NCBI GenBank assembly: GCA_900315245.1
Contig: OMYJ01000013.1
Location: 1-64,000, forward strand
DNA: 64,000 nucleotides
Direction: 5' to 3'
Source: an uncultured Bacteroidales bacterium
Lineage (GTDB): Bacteria; Bacteroidota; Bacteroidia; Bacteroidales; WCHB1-69
The stretch's first letter is position 1, and each line of letters opens with the position of its first letter. A program made the position numbers and the translations under genes. This document shows, in pieces, positions 15,681 to 25,008 of the stretch. The notes beneath the pieces were generated by a model that did not search any database, had not been told where the DNA came from, and worked only from the letters and a program-made list of their open reading frames with translations.

Positions 15681-16886
15681 ATGGAACTGGTTTATAGACC
15701 CTATTACTACTCAAAAGTAGAGAAATTTCTCGGCACAGGCGTACTTCTTGTTTTGACCGGTCAACGCCGTGTCGGCAAAAGTTACGTCATGAGGGAGGTT
15801 GTCCAACGGAAACGACAGGATTCAGACTCGTGCGTCATCTATATTGACAAGGAAAAGACCGATTTTGACTTCATCCAGAACTACAAAGATCTGGTGGCAT
15901 ATATTGACGAACGAAGAGAGCCGAATAAGCATACATTTATCCTTATTGACGAGGTTCAGGAAATCGAGGGATTTGAACGCGGACTAAGGAATTACTATGA
16001 CAATCCGGATATTGACATAATTGTGACAGGCAGCAATTCCGACACGCTTTCAAGCGACTTGGCGACTCTGCTTTCTGGCAGATATGTGGAAATCTTCGTG
16101 CAGGGCCTCAGCTATGAAGAGTTCCTGATCTTCCATAATTTGGAAGATAGTGATGATACGCTCCGTAGATATATCAATTTTGGAGGACTGCCCGGCCTTC
16201 GTCCTATCGGACTGGATGACCCCGAAGTCGTTCGGCAATATCTTCAGGGCGTTTACAACACAATCCTTGTGAAAGACATCGTCCGTCGCAAAAAAGTGCG
16301 CAATGTGTCCTTTTTGGAAAACCTGATCAAATATGTTGGTGACAACATAGGTAAGCCACTGTCGGCCACCAATATTCAGAACTATATGACATCCAACAAG
16401 AATGAAGTATCCAAGAACCTCATTCTGAATTATTTGAAAGCAATGTCCGAGGCTTTTCTTGTGCATGATGTAACACGTTTCAACTTACACGGGAAGAAAC
16501 TGCTGGAAAACAACGACAAATATTATTTTGGTGATGTTGGGCTCCGTAATTTCATAGTTGGCGGCAGACGTGCCAATGACATTGAGAAAATTGTGGAAAA
16601 CCTTGTATATCAGCATCTCATCCGTTTAGGATATAAGGTAACCGTCGGACAAATTTATGCCACGGAAATCGATTTCGTAGGGACAAAGGGTGATGATACC
16701 ATTTACGTTCAGGCAGCTTATCTCATCAGTGAAGAGTCAACTTTCGAACGCGAATTCGGGAACCTTCAGAAGATTAACGACAACTACCCGAAATATGTAA
16801 TATCGATGACCCCTTTCATGGATTCCAGCAAATATGAGGGCATCATTCACGTCCCACTTGCTGATTTCTTGAAAAATGGTTTCTGA
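15681..16886 (+). CDS. AAA-family ATPase with DUF4143 domain
   Basis: A 401-residue protein with an N-terminal AAA_14 ATPase domain (Walker A GQRRVGKS at residues 27-34, Walker B FILIDEVQEI) and a C-terminal DUF4143 domain (about 205-370), whose TEIDFV resembles a decayed PD-(D/E)xK-type core. These ATPases are abundant, often horizontally acquired, in Bacteroidota; their function is not established. Two copies of an inverted-repeat operator just before the promoter indicate tight control. It is immediately followed by pepD (29 bp gap) but is unlikely to share its function. Confidence 0.9.
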   Translation: MELVYRPYYYSKVEKFLGTGVLLVLTGQRRVGKSYVMREVVQRKRQDSDSCVIYIDKEKTDFDFIQNYKDLVAYIDERREPNKHTFILIDEVQEIEGFERGLRNYYDNPDIDIIVTGSNSDTLSSDLATLLSGRYVEIFVQGLSYEEFLIFHNLEDSDDTLRRYINFGGLPGLRPIGLDDPEVVRQYLQGVYNTILVKDIVRRKKVRNVSFLENLIKYVGDNIGKPLSATNIQNYMTSNKNEVSKNLILNYLKAMSEAFLVHDVTRFNLHGKKLLENNDKYYFGDVGLRNFIVGGRRANDIEKIVENLVYQHLIRLGYKVTVGQIYATEIDFVGTKGDDTIYVQAAYLISEESTFEREFGNLQKINDNYPKYVISMTPFMDSSKYEGIIHVPLADFLKNGF

Positions 16887-16915
16887 CACTAAAAAAAATC
16901 AATCCCCCCCAAAAT

Positions 16916-18355
16916 ATGACAACCAACAACATCAATACCGACCGTGTTTTCAGCATCTTCCGCGAGCTGAACCGGATTCCGCGCCCTTCGCACCACGAGG
17001 AGCGCATCGCCGACTACCTTTGCCAGTTCGCCGAGCGGCTGCATTTGGAGTACGAGCGCGACAAAGAGAACTGCGTGGTGATCCGCAAGCCCGCCACCCC
17101 AGGACACGAGGCGGTCGAGCCCATCGTGCTGCTCAACCACATGGACATGGTCTGCGTGGGCATGAACGACCCGCTCAACGACCCCATTGATGCTTACGAG
17201 GAAGGCGGCTGGATGAAGGCCCGCGGCACCTCACTGGGCGCCGACAACGGCATCGGGCTGTCGATGGCGCTGGCCGTGCTCGAAGACGACCGCATCGTGC
17301 ACCCCGCCCTGGAGGTCATCACCACGACCAACGAGGAGGACGGCATGTCGGGCGCCTCGCAGCTCAGCAAGGACTTCCTCAAAGGCCGCAAGGTCATCAA
17401 CCTCGACTCGGAGGACTACGACACCATCACCACCGGGGCTGCCGGTGCCTGCCTGCAGTTCCATCGCATCCCCGTGAAAAGGCTGCCGGCGCCCAAGGAC
17501 GGCCAGTGGCACCGTATCCGCATCGCCGGCGGATTAGGCGGCCACTCCGGCGTCGATATCAACAAAGGACGCTGCAGCGCGGTAGAGCAGACCAAAATCA
17601 TCCTGAAGGTAATCAACAAGGAAGAAGATATCGAAGTTGCAGACATCCAGATTGGTGAAGCCAACGCCTCGATTGCGTCGTCGGGCGAGGTGGTAATTTG
17701 GACCGAAAACAACGGAGCTTCCGAGTTCGTGAAAGAGCTGTTGGACAACATCAACCAGACGTTCCAGAGACAATATGCGGGCATCGACCCGCACATCACC
17801 TGCAGTGTGGAGGCGTGCGAGAAACGGGAGACAGTCCTCCCCAAAGAGACAGTCGCGGCGTTGGTCCACAGTTTGGAGAAGGTGCCGCAGGGCGTGGTGA
17901 AGATGAGTGAGGCGATGCCCAGCACGGTGGAGACCTCCAACAATGTGGGGCGCATCGTGGCGGAAGATGACCACCTTTTCGTCTCCACCCACACCCGCAG
18001 CTTCGTTGACGACGACATGGCCGCGTTGAGCAAGACGATTGCCGCGACCTTTGCCGAAGCAGGCGCCGTTTCCGAGGTCGTGATGTCGGCCCCGGCGTGG
18101 CAAGAGGACCAGCACTCGCCGTTCCTGCAGCGGGTCAGCGACACGTTCCAGGACGTGCTGGGCTGGCGTCCCCGCATGGTGGCGATGCACTTCGTGTTGG
18201 AGGCGGGCTTCTTCGTGCAGCACTATCCCGGCATCCAGATCGCCAGCATCGGTCCGCGCATCGTGGAGCCGCACTCCACCAGCGAGCGCGTGGAACTCTC
18301 GACCATCCACGACATCTGGCGGGTGCTGATCGAGTTGCTGGGACGGTTGGCGTGA
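16916..18355 (+). CDS. pepD: Aminoacyl-histidine dipeptidase (PepD, M20 family)
   Basis: A 479-residue cytosolic metallopeptidase that hydrolyses Xaa-His and other dipeptides. The M20 metal-binding residues are visible: His75 and Asp77 in LLNHMDMV, the bridging Asp in GTSLGADNGIG, the catalytic and metal Glu pair in NEEDGMSGA, an Asp in NLDSEDYD, and a C-terminal His in EPHSTSERVEL. Length matches E. coli PepD (485). It precedes a GNAT gene by 39 bp on the same strand. Confidence 0.95.
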   Translation: MTTNNINTDRVFSIFRELNRIPRPSHHEERIADYLCQFAERLHLEYERDKENCVVIRKPATPGHEAVEPIVLLNHMDMVCVGMNDPLNDPIDAYEEGGWMKARGTSLGADNGIGLSMALAVLEDDRIVHPALEVITTTNEEDGMSGASQLSKDFLKGRKVINLDSEDYDTITTGAAGACLQFHRIPVKRLPAPKDGQWHRIRIAGGLGGHSGVDINKGRCSAVEQTKIILKVINKEEDIEVADIQIGEANASIASSGEVVIWTENNGASEFVKELLDNINQTFQRQYAGIDPHITCSVEACEKRETVLPKETVAALVHSLEKVPQGVVKMSEAMPSTVETSNNVGRIVAEDDHLFVSTHTRSFVDDDMAALSKTIAATFAEAGAVSEVVMSAPAWQEDQHSPFLQRVSDTFQDVLGWRPRMVAMHFVLEAGFFVQHYPGIQIASIGPRIVEPHSTSERVELSTIHDIWRVLIELLGRLA

Positions 18356-18394
18356 GGAGTGGCAATCGTAAAAAGTATAACAAAATGATAGTAT

Positions 18395-18886
18395 ATGAGC
18401 CATAGTTTCAATATCCGTCCGGCGAGACCCGAAGAGGCGGGTCTCGTCTTAGAATTCATCAAGAAGTTGGCTGTCTATGAGAAATGCGCCGACGAGGTGG
18501 TGGCCGATGAAGCCACCGTCTATCATTCCCTGTTTGTGGAGCGTTCCGCCGAGGTTGTTTTCGCGGAGGAAGACGGCGTGGTGGTCGGCTTCGCCCTCTT
18601 CTTCCACAACTTCTCCACCTTCGTGGGGCGCAAGGGGCTCTATCTCGAAGACCTGTTCATCCTTCCCGAGAAGCGGGGTAGGGGCTACGGCAAAGCCCTG
18701 CTGAAGCACCTGGCCAAGATCGCCGTGGAGCGCCATTGCGGCCGTATGGAGTGGATCTGCCTCGACTGGAACGAACCCGCCCTGAAGGTCTATCGCAGCA
18801 TCGGGGCCGTCCCGATGGACGAATGGACGGTGCAGCGGTTGGACGAGGGGGCGTTGAAGCGCTTCGCGGGAGCGGTTTCACCTTGA
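18395..18886 (+). CDS. GNAT N-acetyltransferase (diamine-acetyltransferase-like)
   Basis: A 163-residue acetyltransferase using acetyl-CoA. The pyrophosphate-binding motif is LPEKRGRGYGKALL (about 88-101), and LYLEDLFILP and WICLDWNEPALKVYRSIGA match the spermidine/spermine-type GNAT branch; the acceptor is not certain. The last four codons and the stop (AVSP*) are supplied by a 48-bp segment duplicated from the aspartic protease gene at 21.4 kb, so the original C-terminus seems to have been replaced or trimmed. Confidence 0.9.
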   Translation: MSHSFNIRPARPEEAGLVLEFIKKLAVYEKCADEVVADEATVYHSLFVERSAEVVFAEEDGVVVGFALFFHNFSTFVGRKGLYLEDLFILPEKRGRGYGKALLKHLAKIAVERHCGRMEWICLDWNEPALKVYRSIGAVPMDEWTVQRLDEGALKRFAGAVSP

Positions 18887-18919
18887 ACGACATTGTCATG
18901 GGATTCAGCAACAACACGG
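18872..18919 (+). repeat. 48-bp duplicated fragment of the aspartic protease gene
   Basis: Matches 21397-21444 at 47 of 48 bases. There it encodes GFTLNDIVMGFSNNT in the protease. Here it overlaps the GNAT stop codon (18884-18886) and is read in no intact gene. Confidence 0.9.
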
Positions 18920-18940
18920 AAGGGATGTAAAAGTCTCCTC

Positions 18941-20482
18941 TTACCAGGTTATCTTCTCGAGCCGAAACTCATTATTATGTCTCAAAATATAATAGACGGC
19001 ATTGTCGTCGGTGGCCAGCACTTTGTTAAAATATTCGTAGTCGCCAGTAAGTGCCGGCTGTCTCGGCATCGGGTATGGCTTCGCGACGTACAGAACATGG
19101 TTGTTCAATGCATCGTTTTCCACTTTGGAGAGGACAACCGCCGTCTCTCCGGCGCGGTTGTTGTTCAGAACCGTCCATAACCGCTGCGGTCCGTTTGTGA
19201 AATTGTTTTTGTGCTCGTTATACAGGAAATAGAGTTCGCCGTTGTGGGTGAAAACGCCGGGGGAATTCACCACACAATACCACTTATAAATCTCTTTTGT
19301 CACCGTTGCGCGTGGATAGGTGCTGACATCCACCACATCCCCGCCGGAAGTGAGCAATATCTTGTAAAGATTACGCGACAAATAACCATAAATCCAGTAG
19401 GAAGGGCCTCCCAATGAAATCACCTGACCGATGATGTCGCGATAGTTCAATTCGCCGACCAAAAGCAGTTTTCCGTCTGGAAGTTCTTGGATTTCATGCA
19501 TATATGGCAGAAAGCTGTTGATGCTGTCATGATAGACGTCGCCATTGTATATGCAATCATCCGGACTGACGGGCAGCTCAATGGAAGATTCCACCTGTTC
19601 GACACCGCCGTCTCCGGAAACGAAATAGGTGGACAGCATCTCAGAACTCCGGTGGTTGCGGCACACCACACCACTGACGACGAGTCTTCCGTCTTTCAGC
19701 AGCGACTTGGCACAACGGAAGGAGGACTGAGGACCAAAATACTCCGTAATATTCTCTATGCCGTGCTCGTTATAGACCGAAATGTGCAGGGAGTCCTCCG
19801 CTTTGAATCCCACATTTTCGTAACATCCGTATTCAGCGATGTAGGCGACACCGTCATTGGACACCATGATAGGCGCATTGTAGTTCATCCGATAATGCAC
19901 ATTTTGTCTGTGGTGCCAAAGCAAATCCCCGTCACTGCTGAATACAGCCACATCCTCAATGTGGCTTATATCGCTTTTCGATTTCGGGTTGAGGACCGTC
20001 AATATCGCAAACTTTGAAAGGTCGGGAGAGAAGGCGAACTGGTGGAAGTAGAGCTCATGTTTTTCGAAAGGCACGGAATATTTCGTGGTAAAGGACATCT
20101 TTTTTACAGTTCCTTGGCCTGTGGGGATCGTTCCTTCCACATAATCCAACGATTTCGTCTTTTTGTTGGTGCTTTCGCCGATCAGATGCACCATGCCATC
20201 CGTTATATACGCAAAACGACCTTCAAGATTGTCGTCAAACTTCTGGGCATCCAGTTTCTGTGTGACTTTGTTGTAATAGTAAATCCAGAGATCGTCAAAT
20301 CCGAAAGCGAAATCGCGGGAGACGGCGCAGACCACTAGTCTGTCGTCATTGTTCTCCAGCACCCATGTTTTGGCATCACGTCCCAAAACAACAGGCGAAC
20401 CGTCGAGGGTTGTGTTCTGGGCGTTCACGTTCATGGCATACAATGCAATGAACAACAAAAAGGCGAATATCCATCTTCTCAT
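18941..20482 (-). CDS. Secreted protein of unknown function, propeller-like
   Basis: A 513-residue exported protein with a clear signal peptide (MRRWIFAFLLFIALYAMNVNAQ). I do not recognise the family. The body alternates short beta-strands with recurring DG/GD turns (FSSDGDLLWHH, MVSNDGVAYIAEYG, LLKDGRLVVSGVV, ELPDGKLLLVGEL), as in beta-propeller proteins that report values. No catalytic motif or sorting domain is visible. The ATG at 20482 begins the signal peptide; the frame is open further upstream. It lies between the two copies of the 48-bp protease fragment, on the opposite strand. Confidence 0.75.
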   Translation of the reverse strand: MRRWIFAFLLFIALYAMNVNAQNTTLDGSPVVLGRDAKTWVLENNDDRLVVCAVSRDFAFGFDDLWIYYYNKVTQKLDAQKFDDNLEGRFAYITDGMVHLIGESTNKKTKSLDYVEGTIPTGQGTVKKMSFTTKYSVPFEKHELYFHQFAFSPDLSKFAILTVLNPKSKSDISHIEDVAVFSSDGDLLWHHRQNVHYRMNYNAPIMVSNDGVAYIAEYGCYENVGFKAEDSLHISVYNEHGIENITEYFGPQSSFRCAKSLLKDGRLVVSGVVCRNHRSSEMLSTYFVSGDGGVEQVESSIELPVSPDDCIYNGDVYHDSINSFLPYMHEIQELPDGKLLLVGELNYRDIIGQVISLGGPSYWIYGYLSRNLYKILLTSGGDVVDVSTYPRATVTKEIYKWYCVVNSPGVFTHNGELYFLYNEHKNNFTNGPQRLWTVLNNNRAGETAVVLSKVENDALNNHVLYVAKPYPMPRQPALTGDYEYFNKVLATDDNAVYYILRHNNEFRLEKITW

Positions 20483-20570
20483 ATCGTTATGATTTTTGGG
20501 GTTGTAATACTGCAAATACACTTGTTGCCGAGATTCGAAGCCGACAAAAAGCAGATGAGCATCATTGCGG

Positions 20571-20578
20571 CAAAAATA
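20571..20578 (-). promoter_or_regulatory. Promoter -7 element of the propeller-like gene
   Basis: TATTTTTG on the minus strand, 89 bp before the ATG at 20482. Confidence 0.5.
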
Positions 20579-20637
20579 CAAATCTTTTCCCATTCGTCAG
20601 ATAAAAAAAACACTTAACCCCAAACCATTATTTTGTG

Positions 20638-20645
20638 TACCTTTG
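20638..20645 (+). promoter_or_regulatory. Promoter -7 element of the aspartic protease gene
   Basis: TACCTTTG, 37 bp before the ATG at 20682. Confidence 0.6.
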
Positions 20646-20681
20646 CGGCGCTGTTTTATCACCAAATATCGCAAATTGCAA

Positions 20682-21845
20682 ATGAAAAAGACACTGCTTT
20701 TCCTGACGGCCGTCTTCTGCTTCTCCACCCTCATGGGGCAGCAGATGAACAAGATCCTCTATTACAGCCATCTCTACCTGGAATCAAAGGTCAACGGGAA
20801 AACGGCCCGGCTTGTCTTCGACACCGGATCCCCCTACACCTGCATCGACAGCATTTTCGTTGCCGACAGCAATCTCCAATACAGTAGGATAGTCGAGGGC
20901 AGGATGGGCGGCGCCGGAAACAGTCAGGAAACGGTACGGGTCATCGTCAACGAGCTGACTTACACCGTTTCGGGTCAAGAGTATGTGAGCGACATCTCTC
21001 CCATCATTCAGCTTAAACCCATCGTGGGCGATTATGCCGACGGCATACTGGGAATCGACAACTTGGACGGCAAAGTCATCACAATAGACTATTTGAATGA
21101 GCTGATGGCTTTTGAAGACCAATTGGGCCACACCGAAGGTTTTACCTCCATTCCCATACGCTATGAAAACAGACGCATCTATGTGCCGCTGACGGTTACC
21201 ATCAGTGAGGGGATAATCATCGAAGGTGAGGGTTTGATGGATCTTGGCAGCAGCGGCTCGGTGGAGTTGACGAGCTTGGTGGCTCAGAAATATGCTTTGA
21301 CGAACATTACGCCACAGATACGATTCTTTACGGCTGTCGGCGGTATCGGCGGGGCGGCTACTGGCAGCGATTTCAGGGCGAAAAGTGCCTCGGTGGGCGG
21401 CTTCACCTTGAACGACATTGTCATGGGATTCAGCAACAACACGGGCGGGGCGCTCGCCAGCAGGGAATACATCGGCATTGTCGGCAATGACTTCTGGGAA
21501 CGTTTCGATATGATCATCGACCTTCTGGGAAGTCGCCTTTTTCTTAGGCCGAACACCAAGTTCAATGCCCCATTTGAAAGTCCTGTGCGGGGATTTTCCT
21601 ACACCGACCGAAGCCGTACCCTCGGATATTGGATAGTAAACGGTCTGGCGGAGAATTCCAATGCCGAGAAAGCCGGTTTGAGAAATGGCGACCGCATCGC
21701 GGCTGTCAACGGACGGGATGTGAAGGGGATTTCTCTTGAGGAACGTAAGACCTTCTTCGACGGCATGACGGAGATCACCCTCACGATCCAGCGCGACCAT
21801 GAGACGGTGGAGATATCCTTCCCCTTCGACGAGCCGAAATTGTAA
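20682..21845 (+). CDS. Exported retropepsin-like aspartic protease with PDZ domain
   Basis: A 387-residue secreted protease. A signal peptide (cleavage near LMGQ) is followed by two retropepsin-type halves. The first has the active-site DTGS (Asp47), the second has Asp187 in MDLGSSGS, where Leu replaces the usual Thr/Ser. The C-terminal PDZ domain (about 295-375) carries NAEKAGLRNGDRIAAVNGRDV. The double-half plus PDZ layout is common in Bacteroidota and acts on envelope proteins or peptides, though targets are unknown. I chose the ATG at 20682 because it starts the signal peptide. Confidence 0.87.
   Translation: MKKTLLFLTAVFCFSTLMGQQMNKILYYSHLYLESKVNGKTARLVFDTGSPYTCIDSIFVADSNLQYSRIVEGRMGGAGNSQETVRVIVNELTYTVSGQEYVSDISPIIQLKPIVGDYADGILGIDNLDGKVITIDYLNELMAFEDQLGHTEGFTSIPIRYENRRIYVPLTVTISEGIIIEGEGLMDLGSSGSVELTSLVAQKYALTNITPQIRFFTAVGGIGGAATGSDFRAKSASVGGFTLNDIVMGFSNNTGGALASREYIGIVGNDFWERFDMIIDLLGSRLFLRPNTKFNAPFESPVRGFSYTDRSRTLGYWIVNGLAENSNAEKAGLRNGDRIAAVNGRDVKGISLEERKTFFDGMTEITLTIQRDHETVEISFPFDEPKL
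21397..21444 (+). repeat. Source copy of the 48-bp fragment found at 18872
   Basis: In-frame coding sequence of the protease (GFTLNDIVMGFSNNT), nearly identical to 18872-18919. Confidence 0.9.
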
Positions 21846-21909
21846 GGGAAAAATCCAGAAAATAGTTTCAAACTCAACTCCCTCCTGAAAAGAGCCCCCA
21901 GTCACCGTC

Positions 21910-22506
21910 CTATCTCGGCACCTGGTGGATTATCTCTAAAATATTGTTGACGAACATGTTGATGGCCATCGCTAAGAGGATGACGCCGAAGAACTTGCGG
22001 ATGATGAAGATCACGTTGGCGCCCAACAGCTTCTGGATTTTGTCGAGGTAGCGGATGACGATGTAGTCGAGGATGATGTTCAGCGACAGTCCCAGCAGGA
22101 TGTTGATGACGGCGTAGTCGGCGCGGAGGGAGAGCAGGGCGGTGATGGCGCCGGGACCGGCAATGAGCGGGAAGGCCACGGGCACGATGCTCGCGCCGCC
22201 GCTGCTCGGCTCGTTCTTGATGATGTCGCGACCCAAGACCATCTCCACCGCAAGGATGAAGAGCACCAACGAACCCGCCACCGCAAAGGAGGCCGAGTTG
22301 ATGCCGAAGAGCCGGAACAAGGCATCGCCGGCGAAGAAAAAGAGCAAGAACAGACCCAAAGCCGTCAGACAGGCCTGTGCCGCCTTGATATCCTGGTTTT
22401 TCTCACGAATGCCCATGAAAATGGGGATGGAGCCCAAAATATCGATGATGGCGAACATCACGATGAACGAACTGAATATCTCTACGAAGTTGATGGTTCC
22501 GAACAT
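21910..22506 (-). CDS. MarC-family integral membrane protein
   Basis: A 198-residue inner-membrane protein with about six hydrophobic helices. The family signatures FVVMFAIIDILGSIPIF-like N-terminus (here FIVMFAIIDILGSIPIF) and PVAFPLIAGPGAITALLSL identify MarC/UPF0056. The transport function of this family is unproven, and the old link to multiple antibiotic resistance has not held. It is divergent from the flavodoxin gene, each with its own promoter in a 116-bp gap. Confidence 0.92.
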   Translation of the reverse strand: MFGTINFVEIFSSFIVMFAIIDILGSIPIFMGIREKNQDIKAAQACLTALGLFLLFFFAGDALFRLFGINSASFAVAGSLVLFILAVEMVLGRDIIKNEPSSGGASIVPVAFPLIAGPGAITALLSLRADYAVINILLGLSLNIILDYIVIRYLDKIQKLLGANVIFIIRKFFGVILLAMAINMFVNNILEIIHQVPR

Positions 22507-22531
22507 AGCCTTTCCTTTTTTTTAACGGCGG

Positions 22532-22539
22532 CAAAAGTA
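22532..22539 (-). promoter_or_regulatory. Promoter -7 element of the marC-like gene
   Basis: TACTTTTG on the minus strand, 26 bp before the ATG at 22506. Confidence 0.6.
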
Positions 22540-22594
22540 CAAAAATGTCAGATGCGGAACTGCTTTCCAATGCGTTGCATCTAAATAAAAAATG

Positions 22595-22602
22595 TACTTT
22601 TG
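22595..22602 (+). promoter_or_regulatory. Promoter -7 element of the flavodoxin gene
   Basis: TACTTTTG, 21 bp before the ATG at 22623. Confidence 0.6.
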
Positions 22603-22622
22603 CGGCCTTAAAAAAGACAGAA

Positions 22623-23165
22623 ATGAAAAACATTACCTTTATCGTCGCTGCGTGCTGCCTGATGATGACCGCGTGCGCTCAGTCGCCCAAAAGTGCTGAA
22701 AACCAAAAGAATTCACAAACCAATCAGAAAGAGATGAAAAAGACTTTGATCGTTTATTTCTCAGCCACCGGCACCACCAAGGCCGCCGCGCAGAAACTCG
22801 CCCAAGAGTTCAACGCCGACCTTTATGAGATTACCCCTGAACAACCTTACACCGCCGCCGACCTCGACTGGCGCGACAAGAAGTCCCGCTCCACGCTGGA
22901 GATGCAGGACAAGAGCTCGCGTCCCGCCATCAAGGGCAAATGCGAGAACATCGCCGACTACGACACGGTGTGGATCGGCTTCCCCGTGTGGTGGTACACT
23001 GCTCCCACCATCGTCAACACTTTCATCGAAGCCCACGACCTTAGCGGCAAGGTGCTCAACGTGTTCGCCACCAGCGGTGGCAGCGGCGTGGAGGGTTCCG
23101 CCAACGACCTCAAGAAGGCGTACCCGCAGTACAAATGGGGTGAAAGCCGTCTGATGAATCGCTAA
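22623..23165 (+). CDS. Flavodoxin-domain lipoprotein
   Basis: A 180-residue flavodoxin with an N-terminal lipoprotein signal (lipobox MTAC). The FMN phosphate-binding loop is FSATGTTKAAAQ, and SGGSGVEGSANDLKKAYP near the end matches the flavodoxin_4 type. The protein would carry electrons at the membrane or periplasm. It stops right after ESRLMNR, whereas relatives continue for about a dozen residues forming the last helix, so the C-terminus looks slightly truncated. I chose the ATG at 22623, which starts the signal peptide and follows the promoter. Confidence 0.85.
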   Translation: MKNITFIVAACCLMMTACAQSPKSAENQKNSQTNQKEMKKTLIVYFSATGTTKAAAQKLAQEFNADLYEITPEQPYTAADLDWRDKKSRSTLEMQDKSSRPAIKGKCENIADYDTVWIGFPVWWYTAPTIVNTFIEAHDLSGKVLNVFATSGGSGVEGSANDLKKAYPQYKWGESRLMNR

Positions 23166-23256
23166 ATCATCTCCGTCGCTGAGCCTGTCGATGCCATTGC
23201 CGGCGCTCTCGCCGGGACGGAAGTGCTGGATCATTTCAGGCTTTGAGTTGTCTATT

Positions 23257-25008
23257 TCAGTCTTTCACACAGCGCACCGAATAAGCGTCGCCGTCGGCGT
23301 CATAAAAGTTATTGTGGATTACGGAGGCATAGTTCGAATGAAGTCCCCAGTAATAGGTGTTGTTGAAGCCATAAGAGTCGGTTCCCATGGTAGTGGTCCA
23401 GAAGAATGTGTTATAGCCAAGCCCACCGTAATTGACAAACTCAGGAATGAGGTAATCGCCTCCTTGATAATACCCTGCCGGCAATGCACTGAAACCGGTA
23501 GCATTGTTGGTGGCCGGATTGGCATTGCCCACCTCGCAGGAGGTACCCCCAAGATCCCAACCCATCGTGGCGGCCAGCGACTTACCAATCTGGTCCTCAA
23601 TGCCGCCGCATACATTTTGACCATGGCTTTTCACATAGGTGTGGAGCTGTTCCCATTCGGCATTGCTCGGAACATGCCAGCCGTCAGGACAGATACCTTG
23701 CACTCCACTTGGATTGGAATTGGAGGCGGTGGCGTCGTGCATCAGCGCCGCCCAGTTGTACAGCAGTCCGTAATTCGCTTTGTTGGCGGATTCGTTCATC
23801 GGGTAATACCAAAAAGCCGATGTGAGGGAATAGCTCTCCCCCTGTGGAATGTCGGTGCCATCGGCATACCTTCTTGTACGCAAATTCTCGCGCATCCAGC
23901 ATTGCTGGCCAATTTGCACCGTGTTATACGTATTCCCGTCTATATCCACAACAAACGGTGCGTCTGGACAAGACCTCGCATCACCGTCGGGATTGACAGG
24001 TATGAAAAAACTTTGTTTCTCGCCATAGGCAATGCCCACAGAATTGATGGCGTATGCACGAACATAATAAACAAGATTGGACATCAGTCCTGTCAATTGG
24101 CTGGTGAAGACTCCCAAGCCGCTCCCGTCGGACGTATGCAGCCCGGCAAGCGTCGGATTGGGCGAAATGCTTACGCAAACGCCTCGGGCCGTTACACTGT
24201 CACCGCCATCATCGGTCACAATGCCGCCACATACAGCGGAAGTGCCGGTAATATTCGTGACATTCGCGGTAACGACGGTTGGAAGACGTAGCTGTACACT
24301 CGAAAACGGCAGCACCACCGTCTGTGAATCCGCAAGGGGCTGTTCGATGTGCGGGCTTTCCTCACCTTGGCCGTTGATGGTGGCATACGCCGAATATTCC
24401 ATCTGGTCGCCGAGATCGTAAGGACGGACGACCGAGCCACGGGTATGGGACTTGGCCGGCGGCGCTTCTCGACTATCCTTCCTTGTATAGCCCACATATT
24501 CAACAACATTGGTACCCCCGCCTTCGTTGCACACCATTTTGACGGAAGACAATTCCCCCTTAAGGCGGGCGCTCATCACGTATGTGCCCGCATGGGAAAG
24601 GGTGATGCGGAACAGGTGGCGCCCAGGATTCAAAAGGATGTCATCTGCCCAAACAAGCCGTCCGCCAACATCCGCGATATCCAACGTCACCACGCCTGCA
24701 TCCGCCAAGGTCAAGTGGATGTCCGTGGTGCCATGAAACGGATTCGGACTGTTTGGCGACAGTTCCAAAGACGGCAGCTGTGACATTTCAGGATCTTGAA
24801 TGCCAGATCCCTTTTGTAGGGTCAGCACCGTGTCGGGCCAGTAAAGATACTCCTGCCAGTTCTTTGAAAGGTTGGCCACTCGAAAGAGTTCGGCTTGCAC
24901 ATGGTGGTTGGCGGCGTCCCGTCCCGTGAAGGTGAGTGTGACGGTCTGCGCGAAACCACAAACCGCAAACAGGGTGACTATGCAGAAAAGAGAAGCCTTT
25001 TTGTTCAT
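23257..25008 (-). CDS. FISUMP-family surface protein 1
   Basis: A 583-residue exported protein. After the signal peptide (cleavage near CGFAQ) comes a strand-rich N-domain (about 21-75: VTLTFTGRDAANHHVQAELF, WPDTVLTL), then a domain resembling a T9SS sorting domain (about 83-160, beginning SPNSPNPFHGTTDI). A fibronectin-like repeat follows (about 243-330, TSAVCGGIVTDDGG) and finally a FISUMP domain (about 345-583, DGNTYNTVQIGQQCWMRENL) ending SVRCVKD. FISUMP domains are cysteine-containing modules typical of surface proteins with unknown ligands. Two larger paralogs lie at 40 and 46 kb. Confidence 0.85.
   Translation of the reverse strand: MNKKASLFCIVTLFAVCGFAQTVTLTFTGRDAANHHVQAELFRVANLSKNWQEYLYWPDTVLTLQKGSGIQDPEMSQLPSLELSPNSPNPFHGTTDIHLTLADAGVVTLDIADVGGRLVWADDILLNPGRHLFRITLSHAGTYVMSARLKGELSSVKMVCNEGGGTNVVEYVGYTRKDSREAPPAKSHTRGSVVRPYDLGDQMEYSAYATINGQGEESPHIEQPLADSQTVVLPFSSVQLRLPTVVTANVTNITGTSAVCGGIVTDDGGDSVTARGVCVSISPNPTLAGLHTSDGSGLGVFTSQLTGLMSNLVYYVRAYAINSVGIAYGEKQSFFIPVNPDGDARSCPDAPFVVDIDGNTYNTVQIGQQCWMRENLRTRRYADGTDIPQGESYSLTSAFWYYPMNESANKANYGLLYNWAALMHDATASNSNPSGVQGICPDGWHVPSNAEWEQLHTYVKSHGQNVCGGIEDQIGKSLAATMGWDLGGTSCEVGNANPATNNATGFSALPAGYYQGGDYLIPEFVNYGGLGYNTFFWTTTMGTDSYGFNNTYYWGLHSNYASVIHNNFYDADGDAYSVRCVKD

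Noticed and set aside
20784..21905. Antisense frame (373 codons) over the aspartic protease
   Set aside because: The protease on the other strand has signal peptide, active-site motifs and PDZ domain; the antisense has none.
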